A stretch of 64,000 bases of DNA. Source: Kitasatospora gansuensis (GTDB taxonomy: Bacteria > Actinomycetota > Actinomycetes > Streptomycetales > Streptomycetaceae). Positions 50,992 through 62,023 of this stretch are shown in pieces. The stretch is taken from the NCBI RefSeq assembly GCF_014203705.1, contig NZ_JACHJR010000001.1, positions 5,518,001-5,582,000 of the forward strand. Reading direction: 5' to 3'. The position numbers were made by a program, and so were the translations under genes. A model generated the notes under the pieces. That model saw only the letters and a program-made list of their open reading frames with translations, was not told the origin of the DNA and searched no databases. Position 1 is the stretch's first letter, and each line of letters begins with the position of its first letter.

Positions 50992-52155
50992 ATGACGACC
51001 ACGCCCGTTGCACCGACGCCCGAGTTCAAGCCGTTGAACATCGGGCCGATGGAGGTCTGGCCGCCCGTGGTGCTGGCGCCGATGGCCGGGATCACCAACG
51101 CCCCGTTTCGCACCCTGTGCCGGGAGCAGAGCGGCGGCAAGGGCCTGTACGTGAGCGAGATGATCACCACCCGGGCACTGGTCGAGCGGAACGCCAAGAC
51201 CATGCAGCTGATCCACTTCGACCCGAGCGAGAAGCCGCGCTCGATCCAGCTGTACGGGGTGGACCCGGTCACCGTCGGCAAGGCGGCCAAGATGATCGCG
51301 GCCGAGGGCCTGGCCGACCACATCGACCTCAACTTCGGCTGCCCGGTGCCCAAGGTGACCCGCAAGGGCGGCGGCTCGGCGCTGCCGTACAAGCGGAACC
51401 TGCTGCGCGAGATCCTCCGCGAGGCGGTGGCCAACGCGGGTGACCTGCCGGTCACCATGAAGATGCGCAAGGGCATCAACGACGAGCACCTGACCTACCT
51501 GGACGCCGGGCGGATCGGTGCCGAGGAGGGGGTGTCGGCGATCGCGCTGCACGGCCGGACCGCCGCCCAGCACTACGGCGGCACCGCCGACTGGTCGGCG
51601 ATCGCCCGGCTGCGCGAGTCCGTCCCGGCGCACGTGCCGGTGCTCGGCAACGGGGACATCTGGGCGGCCGAGGACGCGATCCGGATGATGCGCGAGACCG
51701 GCTGCGACGGCGTGGTGGTCGGGCGCGGCTGCCTGGGGCGGCCGTGGCTGTTCAAGGACCTGGTGCAGATCTTCGAGGGCGAGGTCGACTACGCCCGGCC
51801 GGCCTTCGCCGACGTGGCCCGCGCGATGGTGCGGCACGCCGAGCTGCTGGGCGAGTGGATGGGCGACGAGACGCGCGGTGTGGTCGACTTCCGCAAGCAC
51901 GTCGCCTGGTACACCAAGGGCTTCTCGGTCGGCTCCGAGCTCCGGGTGAAGCTGGCGATGTCGAGTTCACTGGCCGAACTCACCGAGACGCTGGCCCAGG
52001 TCGAGCAGACCCAGCTCTGGCCGGAGAGCGCCGACGGTCCGCGCGGCCGGACCAGCGGCAACAACCGGGTGGTACTCCCCGAGGGCTGGTTGGACGATCC
52101 GTACGACTGCGCCATCCCTAGTGCGGACGCCGAATCGGACACTTCCGGCGGCTGA
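50992..52155 (+). CDS. dusB: tRNA-dihydrouridine synthase (DusB-type)
   Basis: This FMN-dependent enzyme reduces uridine in the tRNA D-loop. ATG 50992 gives 387 residues. Motifs are VVLAPMAGITNAPFRTLCRE, IQLYGVDPVTVG, IDLNFGCPVPKVTRKGGGSALP with the catalytic Cys, VTMKMRKGIND, ALHGRTAAQHYGG and GNGDIW. The C-terminal helical domain follows from ~270. It stands alone before a strong terminator. Confidence 0.93.
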   Translation: MTTTPVAPTPEFKPLNIGPMEVWPPVVLAPMAGITNAPFRTLCREQSGGKGLYVSEMITTRALVERNAKTMQLIHFDPSEKPRSIQLYGVDPVTVGKAAKMIAAEGLADHIDLNFGCPVPKVTRKGGGSALPYKRNLLREILREAVANAGDLPVTMKMRKGINDEHLTYLDAGRIGAEEGVSAIALHGRTAAQHYGGTADWSAIARLRESVPAHVPVLGNGDIWAAEDAIRMMRETGCDGVVVGRGCLGRPWLFKDLVQIFEGEVDYARPAFADVARAMVRHAELLGEWMGDETRGVVDFRKHVAWYTKGFSVGSELRVKLAMSSSLAELTETLAQVEQTQLWPESADGPRGRTSGNNRVVLPEGWLDDPYDCAIPSADAESDTSGG

Positions 52156-52206
52156 CCACTACGGAGTGGCCAAATGGGCCGCGAAGGCGCACAGGCCGCC
52201 CCGGCC

Positions 52207-52239
52207 GAGCCCTCTTGGACAACCTGGCCAAGAGGGCTC
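52207..52239 (+). terminator. dusB terminator
   Basis: A 12-bp perfect stem (GAGCCCTCTTGG / CCAAGAGGGCTC) with a 9-nt loop, followed by CCTTTG, lies 51 nt after the stop. Confidence 0.85.
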
Positions 52240-52717
52240 CTTTGTGGCAGATTTTGGTGACACAGTGGAGTCATGAGTAGACATAGGGTCACCGACCGTC
52301 CGTTCGGCGTACGGCCGACGGCTGAGATGCGCTCGTGACGCTGGCCACATACCGTGGCCCTGACGGCCGGTCAGGTGGGCCGGGCGGGCTCCGGAGGGGT
52401 GGAACGCTTCCCGAAGGGCCCGGGCACCGAACCGCCGGACTGGCTGCAGGAAATCAAGCCGGGGCAACACGGCAGACGATCTGCCGCTACTCTCCGTCCG
52501 GTTCGTGTGATCTTCACGTTTCATTGCGTTCAATACTTGAAGCATTGCTAGCGTCAGCCGGACGATTTCAACAACAGAGGTGAACGCCTGGGCGGGCATT
52601 CGATCTGTCGGGTCGGCTGCCACCCCCAGGCATGTTGGGCCTGTTGGGGGCGCGGCAGCGCCTTCGAAATGGGTATGTTCTCCGGCGTCAGGGCAACCGT
52701 GTGCGAGGAGACGACCC
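52240..52717. other. 478-nt leader region of ppdK
   Basis: No supported gene. The ppdK promoter should lie here. The region contains a small dyad TTCAA-TAC-TTGAA (52529-52541) flanked by direct CATTGC copies, just before TAGCGT at 52549, a possible -10. A long antisense frame here has no coding signature. I recognise no known riboswitch. Confidence 0.4.
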
Positions 52718-55426
<2,709 letters not shown>

Positions 55427-55522
55427 TCCCTGATCAGCGCGGTCCCATCGCTGACCGCACCCCCTCCAACGGGGAGGGGCGTACGGCGGAGCTCGGCGCA
55501 GGAGAGCCGCCGTACGTAAGCA

Positions 55523-55564
55523 GCCGGGGCGGGTACGGACAATGGCGTCCGTACCCGCCCCGGC
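55523..55564 (+). terminator. ppdK terminator
   Basis: An 18-bp perfect stem (GCCGGGGCGGGTACGGAC and its complement) with a 6-nt loop is followed by GGCGTTTTG. Confidence 0.9.
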
Positions 55565-55610
55565 GGCGTTTTGTCCGCTTGCAGGGCGGGCGGGGCGGGA
55601 TGCTGGGCGG

Positions 55611-56003
55611 ATGAAACGCCGCCTGTTCGTCGTCCTGCTACTGGCTCTCGGGCTGTCCGGCTGTGGCGGTGGCGGGGACGCCGCCGCGCCGGCCTCCGGC
55701 TGGGTGCCGACCAGCGCCGCGTACGCCGATGTCTGCCGGACCAAGCTCCCGGTCCAGGCCAGGGACACCCTCGCGCTGATCGCCAAAGGCGGCCCGTACC
55801 CCTACCGCTCGGACGGGATCGTCTTCGAGAACCGCGAGGGCCGGCTGCCCCGGATGAAGGGCGACTACTACCACGAGTACACCGTGGTCACCCCGGGCTC
55901 GCCGACCCGGGGCGCCCGACGGATCGTCACCGGGTCGGTGGGGGAGCAGTACTGGACGGCGGACCACTACGACAGCTTCGAGGAGATCGACGCGCGCTGC
56001 TGA
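55611..56003 (+). CDS. RNase Sa-like guanyl-specific ribonuclease, predicted lipoprotein
   Basis: ATG 55611 (KRRLFVVLLLALGLSGCGG) gives 130 residues. A lipobox LSGC predicts attachment to the outer face of the membrane, whereas RNase Sa itself is secreted. The mature part matches RNase Sa/barnase-type guanyl RNases: TLALIAKGGPYPYRSDGIVFENREGRLP, YYHEYTVVTPGSPTRGARRIVTG and WTADHYDSFEEIDARC. Catalytic Glu (HEY), Arg (TRG, RRI) and His (DHY) are all present, as is a Cys pair (DVC and DARC). No barstar-like inhibitor gene lies nearby. Extracellular RNA use or competitor killing are both possible. Confidence 0.88.
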   Translation: MKRRLFVVLLLALGLSGCGGGGDAAAPASGWVPTSAAYADVCRTKLPVQARDTLALIAKGGPYPYRSDGIVFENREGRLPRMKGDYYHEYTVVTPGSPTRGARRIVTGSVGEQYWTADHYDSFEEIDARC

Positions 56004-56008
56004 GAAAC

Positions 56009-56029
56009 TACTTTCCAATCAGGAAAGTA
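56009..56029. promoter_or_regulatory. Palindromic operator before the membrane protein / regulator pair
   Basis: TACTTTCC and GGAAAGTA flank a 5-nt AT-rich spacer, 42 nt upstream of the membrane-protein start. A 21-bp dyad in a GC-rich genome with AT-rich arms is characteristic of an autoregulatory site for the winged-helix protein encoded second in the unit. Confidence 0.65.
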
Positions 56030-56070
56030 AGTGTCATCATGGAACCACTTGCCGATCCGAGGGGGATTCC

Positions 56071-56532
56071 ATGGACAAGCCGCTCACGCCTGCCGAAGCA
56101 CTCGCACTGGCCGGCCGGGCCACCGCCGCCGCCGAGCGGCCGATACCGCTGCCCGACTGGTACGGGCCGGGGATCGGTGCCGTCTTCCTGGTGCAGGGGG
56201 TGCTCGTCGGGGCCGCGATCCAGTTCGAGGTGGAGTGGCTGCGGATCGTCGGCTGCGCGATGGCGGCCCCGCTGATCGGGATGCTGGCCGCGATCGCCGC
56301 CCGGTCCAGCGGGGTGGCCCAGCGGCCGCGGCCGGGTGTCGCCAAGCTGGCGGTGGTCACCGTGCTGGTGATCGCCGCGGCCTATCTGACGGTCGGCGGC
56401 CTGGGCTGGTGGGGCGGGCTGCCGATGCTGCCGGTCGGCCTGGTGGCGGGCGCCACCGCCGGTGGGGCGTTCTGGCTGGCCATGCTCCAGGTCAACCGGC
56501 AGATCCGCCGCGAGCTGGAGCAGGCCCGGTGA
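56071..56532 (+). CDS. Small integral membrane protein
   Basis: This 153-residue protein has a cytoplasmic N-terminus of ~30 residues and four membrane helices (GIGAVFLVQGVLVGAAI, IVGCAMAAPLIGMLAAI, LAVVTVLVIAAAYLTV, LPVGLVAGATAGGAFWLAML). A charged tail follows. GAGGGGG precedes the ATG. There is no recognised function. It overlaps the regulator gene (GTGA), and such membrane-protein / winged-helix pairs are common in actinomycetes. Confidence 0.7.
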   Translation: MDKPLTPAEALALAGRATAAAERPIPLPDWYGPGIGAVFLVQGVLVGAAIQFEVEWLRIVGCAMAAPLIGMLAAIAARSSGVAQRPRPGVAKLAVVTVLVIAAAYLTVGGLGWWGGLPMLPVGLVAGATAGGAFWLAMLQVNRQIRRELEQAR

Positions 56533-56837
56533 CCGAACTGGACCCGAACCTGCACCACCCCACCCGGCTGACGGTGCTGGCCTTCCTGAGCGGGTGTCAG
56601 GAGGCCGAGTTCGGCGCGGTGCGGGACTACTGCCAGGTCTCCGACTCGGTGCTGAGCAAGACCGCCGCCACCCTGGAGGAGCTCGGCTACGTCAAGGCCA
56701 AGAAGGGGTACGTGGGCAAGCGCCCGCGCACCTGGCTGGCCGCCACCCGGGCCGGCCGGGCCGCGCTGGCCGGACACCTGACGGCACTTCAGCAGCTGGC
56801 GGCCGCCGCCGCGGAGGCGGCCGGCGCCGACCGCTAG
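56529..56837 (+). CDS. Winged-helix transcriptional regulator
   Basis: This 102-residue protein has a single DNA-binding domain of the short MarR/ArsR-like type: LHHPTRLTVLAFLSGCQEAEFGAVRDYCQVSDSVLSKTAATLEELGYVKAKKGYVGKRPRTWLAATRAGRAAL. The recognition helix is SDSVLSKTAATLEELGY. GTG start overlaps the preceding stop. It likely binds the TACTTTCC dyad upstream and represses its own unit. The signal is unknown. Confidence 0.85.
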   Translation: MTELDPNLHHPTRLTVLAFLSGCQEAEFGAVRDYCQVSDSVLSKTAATLEELGYVKAKKGYVGKRPRTWLAATRAGRAALAGHLTALQQLAAAAAEAAGADR

Positions 56838-56842
56838 ATTGT

Positions 56843-56875
56843 CCCCTCGAACAAGATCGTTATTGATTCGAGGGG
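56843..56875 (+). promoter_or_regulatory. Hairpin sequestering the ribosome site of the PLD gene
   Basis: CCCCTCGAA (56843) pairs perfectly with TTCGAGGGG (56867) across a 15-nt AT-rich loop. The right arm contains the ribosome site GAGGGGG, 4 nt before the ATG. When folded, initiation should be blocked, so translation may be temperature- or factor-controlled. Confidence 0.6.
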
Positions 56876-56880
56876 GAATC

Positions 56881-58167
56881 ATGCGCATCCGTCGCACCGC
56901 GATGGCGGCCGTCCTGGCACTGGGGGTGTCGCTGCTCGGCGTGCCCGGCACGGCGGCGGCCGCCGAGGACGCCGTCACGCTCAGCACGACCTTCAACGAC
57001 CCGATCGGGACCAGCAGCCGGATGAACGCGATCCGGGACCAGCTGATCTCGCTGATCAAGCGCACGCCGCCCGGGGAGGAGATCCGCGGCACCGTGTTCC
57101 TGTTCACCGACGACGCCGTCCGGAACGCCCTGCTGGAGGCGAAGAAGAACGGCGTCAAGGTCATGGTCATCCTGGACCACCAGTCCGACAACACCGCGGA
57201 GGGCGGGGAGTTCGAGCACCTCAGGGACGGGATGGACCCGGTCAACCACCCCGAACTCGGCCTCGGCGGCGCCGTGTTCTCCGAAGGCTCCTGGGTGATG
57301 ACCTGCCCGGCGACCCGGGCCTGCATCGGTGACCGGGACCTGAACGGTGACGACGACGGGGGCGTCCCGATCAACCACAACAAGTTCTTCCTGTTCTCGA
57401 AGGTCGGCTCCACCCCGAACGTGGTCTTCCAGACCTCGGCCAACCTCACCGGCACCAAGAACGTCACCTACTACAACAACGCCGTCACCATCCCGGACGC
57501 CAAGCTCTACGCGTCCTACGCCGGGTACTTCCAGGACCTGCGGACGATGGGTAAGACCTGGAACGGGAACGACAACTACTACCGGACCGAGGACGTGGGC
57601 GCGTACAAGACGTACTTCTTCCCGCGCCACGAGACCGGCGGCACCTACAAGACCGACCCGGACACCGACACCGTCGTCTCGCTGCTCTCCAACGTCTCCT
57701 GTCCCAAGCAGGGGCCGAAGACCCAGGTCCGGGTGGCGATGTACGCCTTCACCCGGCCGCAGGTCGCCGACTCGCTGACCAGGCTCAAGAGCGAGGGCTG
57801 CCAGGTCGAGGTGGTCCAGCACGACGAGGTCGACCCGGAGACCAAGGGCAAGACGCTCGGCGACGCCGTCCGCGAGAAGCTCGGCGCACCCGGCGCCATC
57901 GACCACTTCGCGACCTGCTTCGGCCACGCCGACAACGCGGACGGCACCACCCGGCGGGTCGGTGTGCACTCCAAGTACCTGCTGGTCGAGGGGACTTACC
58001 GGGACGTCGCCGGGAGCAAGGTGGTCTTCACCGGGAGTCACAACTACACCTTCCCCAACCTGCGGTCCAACGACGAGACCCTGCTGAAGATCAGTAACAG
58101 CGCGGTCCACGACGCCTTCAAGGCCAACTTCGAGACCGTCAAGGCGAGCCGGATCTGCACCGGCTGA
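56881..58167 (+). CDS. Secreted phospholipase D-like (HKD) protein
   Basis: ATG 56881 gives 428 residues with a signal peptide ending AAAAED (~28). Two HKD-type motifs are present: INHNKFFLFS with TSANLTG (~170-205), and VGVHSKYLLVEG with FTGSHNYT (~360-390). Both have HxK, and the trailing Asp is replaced by Phe/Leu contexts typical of bacterial PLD-like hydrolases. Cys pairs (MTCPATRACIG and NVSCP) suggest disulphides. It could cleave phosphodiesters of lipids or nucleic acids outside the cell. The exact substrate is unknown. Confidence 0.87.
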   Translation: MRIRRTAMAAVLALGVSLLGVPGTAAAAEDAVTLSTTFNDPIGTSSRMNAIRDQLISLIKRTPPGEEIRGTVFLFTDDAVRNALLEAKKNGVKVMVILDHQSDNTAEGGEFEHLRDGMDPVNHPELGLGGAVFSEGSWVMTCPATRACIGDRDLNGDDDGGVPINHNKFFLFSKVGSTPNVVFQTSANLTGTKNVTYYNNAVTIPDAKLYASYAGYFQDLRTMGKTWNGNDNYYRTEDVGAYKTYFFPRHETGGTYKTDPDTDTVVSLLSNVSCPKQGPKTQVRVAMYAFTRPQVADSLTRLKSEGCQVEVVQHDEVDPETKGKTLGDAVREKLGAPGAIDHFATCFGHADNADGTTRRVGVHSKYLLVEGTYRDVAGSKVVFTGSHNYTFPNLRSNDETLLKISNSAVHDAFKANFETVKASRICTG

Positions 58168-58228
58168 CGGCCTGACCAGGGCTCAAACCACCTTGCCCAC
58201 AGGCCCGGGGGCGGAGATGATCCCGTAC

Positions 58229-59062
58229 ATGTCGAACTTCTCCGCCCCTGACGGGACGTCGCTCAGCTACCACCGCTCCGGCCAGGGCGCCCCGCTGGTC
58301 TGCCTGCCCGGTGGCCCGATGCGCGATTCCGCGTACTTCGGCGACCTGGGCGGTCTCGACGCCCACCGCACCCTGATCCGGCTCGACCTGCGCGGCACCG
58401 GGGACTCCGCCGTGCCCGCCGACCCGGCGAGCTACCGCTGTGACCGCCAGGTCGACGACGTCGAGGCGCTCCGCGAGCACCTCGGCCTGGACACCTTCGA
58501 CCTGCTCGCCCACTCCGCCGCCGGTGACCTGGCCGTGCTGTACGCCGCCCGGTACCCCGAGCGGATCTCCCGGCTGGTGCTGGTCACCCCGGCAGCGGGC
58601 TCGCTCGGGCTCGGCGAGGAGCCGGACGACCGGGCCGAGGCCGCCGCGCTGACGGCCGGTGAGCCCTGGCACCCCGCCGCACTGGCGGCCCTGGAGGCCA
58701 CCAAGCAGGGCGTCTTCGACTTCGCGGGGTTCGCCCCGCTGATCTACGGCCGCTGGGGCGCCGCCGAACAGGAGCACGTCGCCCAGCGGGCCGTCCAGGC
58801 GCACCCCGAACTCGTCGGGCTCTACTACGCGGACGGCGCCTTCGACCCTTCGGTCACCGGGGCGGCGCTCGCTTCGCTGACCGCGCCGGTCCTGGTGCTC
58901 GCGGGCGCGTACGACGGCAGCCCGAACCCGGCCTTCGCGGCCCGGATCGCCGCCGCCTTCCCGGCCGGCGAGTCCGCCGTCCTGCCCGCGATCGGCCACT
59001 TCCCGTGGGTCGGCGAGTCGGCCGACTTCGTCCACGCCGTCCGGGAATTCCTCGACCGCTGA
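58229..59062 (+). CDS. Alpha/beta-fold hydrolase (proline iminopeptidase-like)
   Basis: ATG 58229 (SNFSAPDGTSLSYHRSG) has GGCGGAG ~9-12 nt upstream, and ATG 58217 is too close to it. The ~277-residue product has oxyanion loop CLPGGPMRDSAYFGDLGGL, DLRGTGDS and nucleophile block LLAHSAAGDLAVLYAARYPERISRLVL with Ser in a H-S-A-A-G elbow. A late APVLVLAGAYD Asp and a GHFPW His complete the triad. The substrate could be an ester, lactone or peptide. Confidence 0.85.
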   Translation: MSNFSAPDGTSLSYHRSGQGAPLVCLPGGPMRDSAYFGDLGGLDAHRTLIRLDLRGTGDSAVPADPASYRCDRQVDDVEALREHLGLDTFDLLAHSAAGDLAVLYAARYPERISRLVLVTPAAGSLGLGEEPDDRAEAAALTAGEPWHPAALAALEATKQGVFDFAGFAPLIYGRWGAAEQEHVAQRAVQAHPELVGLYYADGAFDPSVTGAALASLTAPVLVLAGAYDGSPNPAFAARIAAAFPAGESAVLPAIGHFPWVGESADFVHAVREFLDR

Positions 59063-59089
59063 GCTCGGGGCCTGGCAGGATCGGTGGCA

Positions 59090-59968
59090 ATGACTCCCTC
59101 CTACCAGGCCCTGCAGGGCCTCTCTGTCGGCGACGCCTTCGGCGCCCAGTTCTTCGTCCCCGCCAACCGCCCGTACCTGAACGACCGTCAGCTCCCGCCC
59201 GCACCGTGGCCGTGGACCGACGACACCGAGATGGCCTGTTCGGTGTACGCCTGCTGGACCGAGCGCGGGGCGCTGGACAGCTCCGACCTCATCCACTCCT
59301 TTGCTCGGCGGCACGACTTCGACCGGGGCTACGGCCCGGCCGCCAACCGGCTGTTGCGGCTGATCCGGGAGGGTGGGGACGCCCGGGCGCTGGCCGCCGG
59401 GTTGTTCGACGGGCAGGGTTCGTTCGGCAACGGTGCCGCGATGCGGGTCGCTCCGCTCGGGGCGGCCTTCGGCGCCGACCCGGCCGCCGTGGTCGGGCCC
59501 GCGACGGTCAGTGCCGTGGTGACCCATACCCATCCGCAGGGCGTGGCGGGGGCGGTCGCCGTTGCGGTGGCCGCCGCCTACGCGGTCCGGGCCAGGGTCG
59601 AACCCACCACCCCCGTACGGTTTCTGACGGATGTGCGGGGCCTGACGCCGCCCGGGGCGGTGCACGCCGGGATCGGTGAGGCGATCGCGCTGCTGGGCGA
59701 GCCCGACCACCGTACGGCCGCGCAGGTGCTCGGCAACGGGAGCCGGACCAGTGCCGCCGACACCGTGCCGTTCGCGCTCTGGGCGGCGGCGCGGAACCTG
59801 GGCGACTTCGAGGCCGCGCTCTGGGAGACCGTGTGGGCCGGCGGCGATGTGGACACCACGGCCGCGATCGTCGGCGGCGTCGTGGCCGCGCACACCGGCA
59901 CAGCCGGTATCCCGGCCGCCTGGCTGGCCGCCGTCGAACCGCTGCCCGCCTGGGCCGGGGCGCGGTAA
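59090..59968 (+). CDS. ADP-ribosylglycohydrolase family protein
   Basis: This ~292-residue all-helical protein has the DraG-type metal ligands: LSVGDAFGAQF, WTDDTEMACSVYA, GSFGNGAAMRVAPLGAAFG, HTHPQG and VWAGGDVDTTAAIVGGVVAA. The binuclear Mg site (TDDTE, GDVDTT) is intact, so it should be active in cleaving ADP-ribose from proteins or small substrates. No paired ADP-ribosyltransferase is nearby. ATG 59090 is preferred to GTG 59084 because of AGGATCGG spacing. Confidence 0.88.
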   Translation: MTPSYQALQGLSVGDAFGAQFFVPANRPYLNDRQLPPAPWPWTDDTEMACSVYACWTERGALDSSDLIHSFARRHDFDRGYGPAANRLLRLIREGGDARALAAGLFDGQGSFGNGAAMRVAPLGAAFGADPAAVVGPATVSAVVTHTHPQGVAGAVAVAVAAAYAVRARVEPTTPVRFLTDVRGLTPPGAVHAGIGEAIALLGEPDHRTAAQVLGNGSRTSAADTVPFALWAAARNLGDFEAALWETVWAGGDVDTTAAIVGGVVAAHTGTAGIPAAWLAAVEPLPAWAGAR

Positions 59969-60010
59969 TCGGGCTGCGGGTGGGCCGAGGGCGGTCGTAC
60001 GCTGCCGCGC

Positions 60011-60658
60011 ATGGGATATCTGCGCTCAGTGAACCTTGCCCACCCGCGACCGAACCCGGCGAAGCCGGAGGCCGGGAGTACCGGAATCGACAAGCGGCCG
60101 ACCGATCAGCCGGTGGAGGTGCGGGCCCCGGGGGAGGTTGGGTCCGGGCTGGCCGGGGATGCGATCTTCGACGGTGCGAACCACGGGGGTGATCTGCAGG
60201 CGGTGTACGCGTACGCCAGGGAGGCGCTCGACGAGTGGGAGAAGGAGCTCGGGCGGGAGCTGACCGACGGGTGCTTCGGGGAGAACCTGACGACCCGGGG
60301 GATCGCGGTGGACGACGCGCTGATCGGGGAGCGCTGGCGGGTCGGGGAGCAGCTGCTGCTGGAGGTGACGGTGCCCCGGGTGCCGTGCTCGACCTTCGCC
60401 GACTGGCTGGTCGAGCAGCGCTGGGTGAAGCGGTTCACCCAGCGTGCGCTGCCCGGGGCCTACCTGCGGGTGCTGGAGCCCGGCGTGATCCGGGCCGGGG
60501 ACGGGATCACCGTCGAGTACCGGCCGGCGCACGACCTCACCGTCGCCGAGACCTTCCGGGCCCTGACCACCGAGCCCGAACTGCTGCCGAAGCTGGTGGA
60601 CGTGGCCGAGCTCCCGGAGAAGACCCGGGAGCTGGCCCGTCGGCGCACCAGCAAATGA
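60011..60658 (+). CDS. MOSC-domain protein (YiiM-like)
   Basis: This 215-residue MOSC domain has IDKRPTDQPVEVRAPG, GLAGDAIFDGANHGGDLQAVYAYAREAL, FGENLTTRGI and the conserved Cys in VPRVPCSTFADWL. YiiM-type proteins use a molybdenum cofactor to reduce N-hydroxylated compounds. Whether this one binds Moco depends on that Cys, which is present. It ends with no spacer to the opposing GNAT gene. Confidence 0.87.
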   Translation: MGYLRSVNLAHPRPNPAKPEAGSTGIDKRPTDQPVEVRAPGEVGSGLAGDAIFDGANHGGDLQAVYAYAREALDEWEKELGRELTDGCFGENLTTRGIAVDDALIGERWRVGEQLLLEVTVPRVPCSTFADWLVEQRWVKRFTQRALPGAYLRVLEPGVIRAGDGITVEYRPAHDLTVAETFRALTTEPELLPKLVDVAELPEKTRELARRRTSK

Positions 60659-61378
60659 TCAGGCGGTGATCAGCGGCGCACCGTGCCGGAGGCACTCCGC
60701 CGGGACGGTCCGGTCCGGTGCGCTCGGTGAGGTGGCGGCGGCGATCCGCAGTTCGACGATGTCGCGGACGGCGGGCCACTCCTCGTCCAGGATCGAGTAG
60801 AAGGCGGTCGACCGGACCACCCCGTCCAGGCCGCGCGAGTGGGCCCGGCGGACGCCCTCGGAGGTGGCGCCGAGCCGCTCGATCGCGGACCGCGAGCGCA
60901 GGTTGCGCGCGTCGGCCCGGAGCGAGATCCGGCGCACCCGCCACTGCTCGAAGGCGTACCGGAGCATCAGCAGCTTGGCCTCGGTGTTGATCCCGGTGCC
61001 CTGGGCCCGGGCGGACAGCCAGGTGGCGCCGATCTCGGCCGCGTCCGGGACGGCACTGGCCGGGTCGCCGTACGGCACGCCGGGGGTCGGCGGCCAGACC
61101 ACCGGGCCCTGCCAGTAGTCGAGTTCCAGGAACCGGGTGGAGCCCACCACCCGGTTGTCCGCCACCGCGACGGTGGCGAACGGGAGGGACCGTCCGACGG
61201 CCTGGTCGGCGAGCGCCCGCCCGATGTAGTCCCGGGCGGCTTCCAGGCCGTGCGGGACGGGCGTGAAGGCGTAGGTCGTACGGTCCTCGGCGCCGGCGTC
61301 GGCGAGTGCCTCGGCGTGGTGCTCGGCGAGAGGCTCCAGCCGCACGGTGCGGCCGATGAGGGTGACGGGTACGGGCAC
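60659..61378 (-). CDS. GNAT-family N-acetyltransferase (RimJ/RimL-like)
   Basis: GTG 61378 gives 239 residues. VTLIGRTVRLEPLAEHHAEALADAG opens the domain, then ATVAVADNRVVGSTRFLELDYWQG, GATWLSARAQGTGINTEAKLLMLRYAFEQWRVRRISLRADARNLRSRSAIERLGATSEGVRRAH with the acetyl-CoA loop (AQGTGIN). The remainder of the very long frame upstream is not coding. Substrate amine is unknown. Its stop codon touches the MOSC stop codon. Confidence 0.85.
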   Translation of the reverse strand: MPVPVTLIGRTVRLEPLAEHHAEALADAGAEDRTTYAFTPVPHGLEAARDYIGRALADQAVGRSLPFATVAVADNRVVGSTRFLELDYWQGPVVWPPTPGVPYGDPASAVPDAAEIGATWLSARAQGTGINTEAKLLMLRYAFEQWRVRRISLRADARNLRSRSAIERLGATSEGVRRAHSRGLDGVVRSTAFYSILDEEWPAVRDIVELRIAAATSPSAPDRTVPAECLRHGAPLITA

Positions 61379-62023
61379 GGAACCTTCGGTCCTTCGGCAG
61401 TCGTAGGAGCCCGGGCACCGTGGTGCGGCGCTCGGGCAAGGGACTTTTCGCCCCGTCCCAGGGCCCGCCACCGGCCTCGGCGTACGCCGGAGGGACCCGG
61501 CGGTACGGAGGGACGGCGACAGCCCGGAGCCGGGCAGCGCGGTGCCGGAGCGGACACGGAACCACGGGGCCGGTCCGGCGAGGGATGAGCGAGGGGACAG
61601 TGTGCGTCCGCGAGATGGCCGAGAGAGGTACGAGAGCGCGAAGAGAAACAGGCGGCCAAGTGAAGGCAAGGTGCGGTGTGGGGGTGGCTGACCGCACCGG
61701 GCCGGGGCGTGACGACGGCGTGACGAACGACGTGACGACGACGCGGCGATGCGAGGCAGCGAGAGGACCATACCCGTCCGAGGGCGGTGCGTCACTTCGC
61801 GGCGCGTCATCCGTGGCGCGCAGTCTGCGGGCCCGCGCCGTCGCGGCCGCCCCGCGCTCCTCGGCAGGTCCCTCACCTGCGGTTTCGTACGGGGATGCGA
61901 TGATTCTCGGACGTTCGCCACGCGCGTACACCCGCGGCCCGGCAGAGTGGGAATGCCGACGGTGCGGGGCGTGCTGGACTGAGCGACGAGACGAACGACT
62001 AGACGGACGGGGTTGGGTGCGCG
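61379..62023. other. 645-nt gene-poor region with GTGACGA repeats
   Basis: I find no convincing gene. A frame at 61420-62031 is open but low-complexity Arg/Gly/Ser. GTGACGA recurs at 61709, 61720 and 61732 (11- and 12-bp steps), with CGTCAC at 61784 in the other orientation. The divergent promoters of the GNAT and PAC2 genes should lie here. Confidence 0.45.

Noticed and set aside
52159..52623. 154-codon minus-strand frame in the ppdK leader
   Set aside because: It has no ribosome site, covers the dusB terminator, and has no recognisable domain or typical third-position GC pattern.
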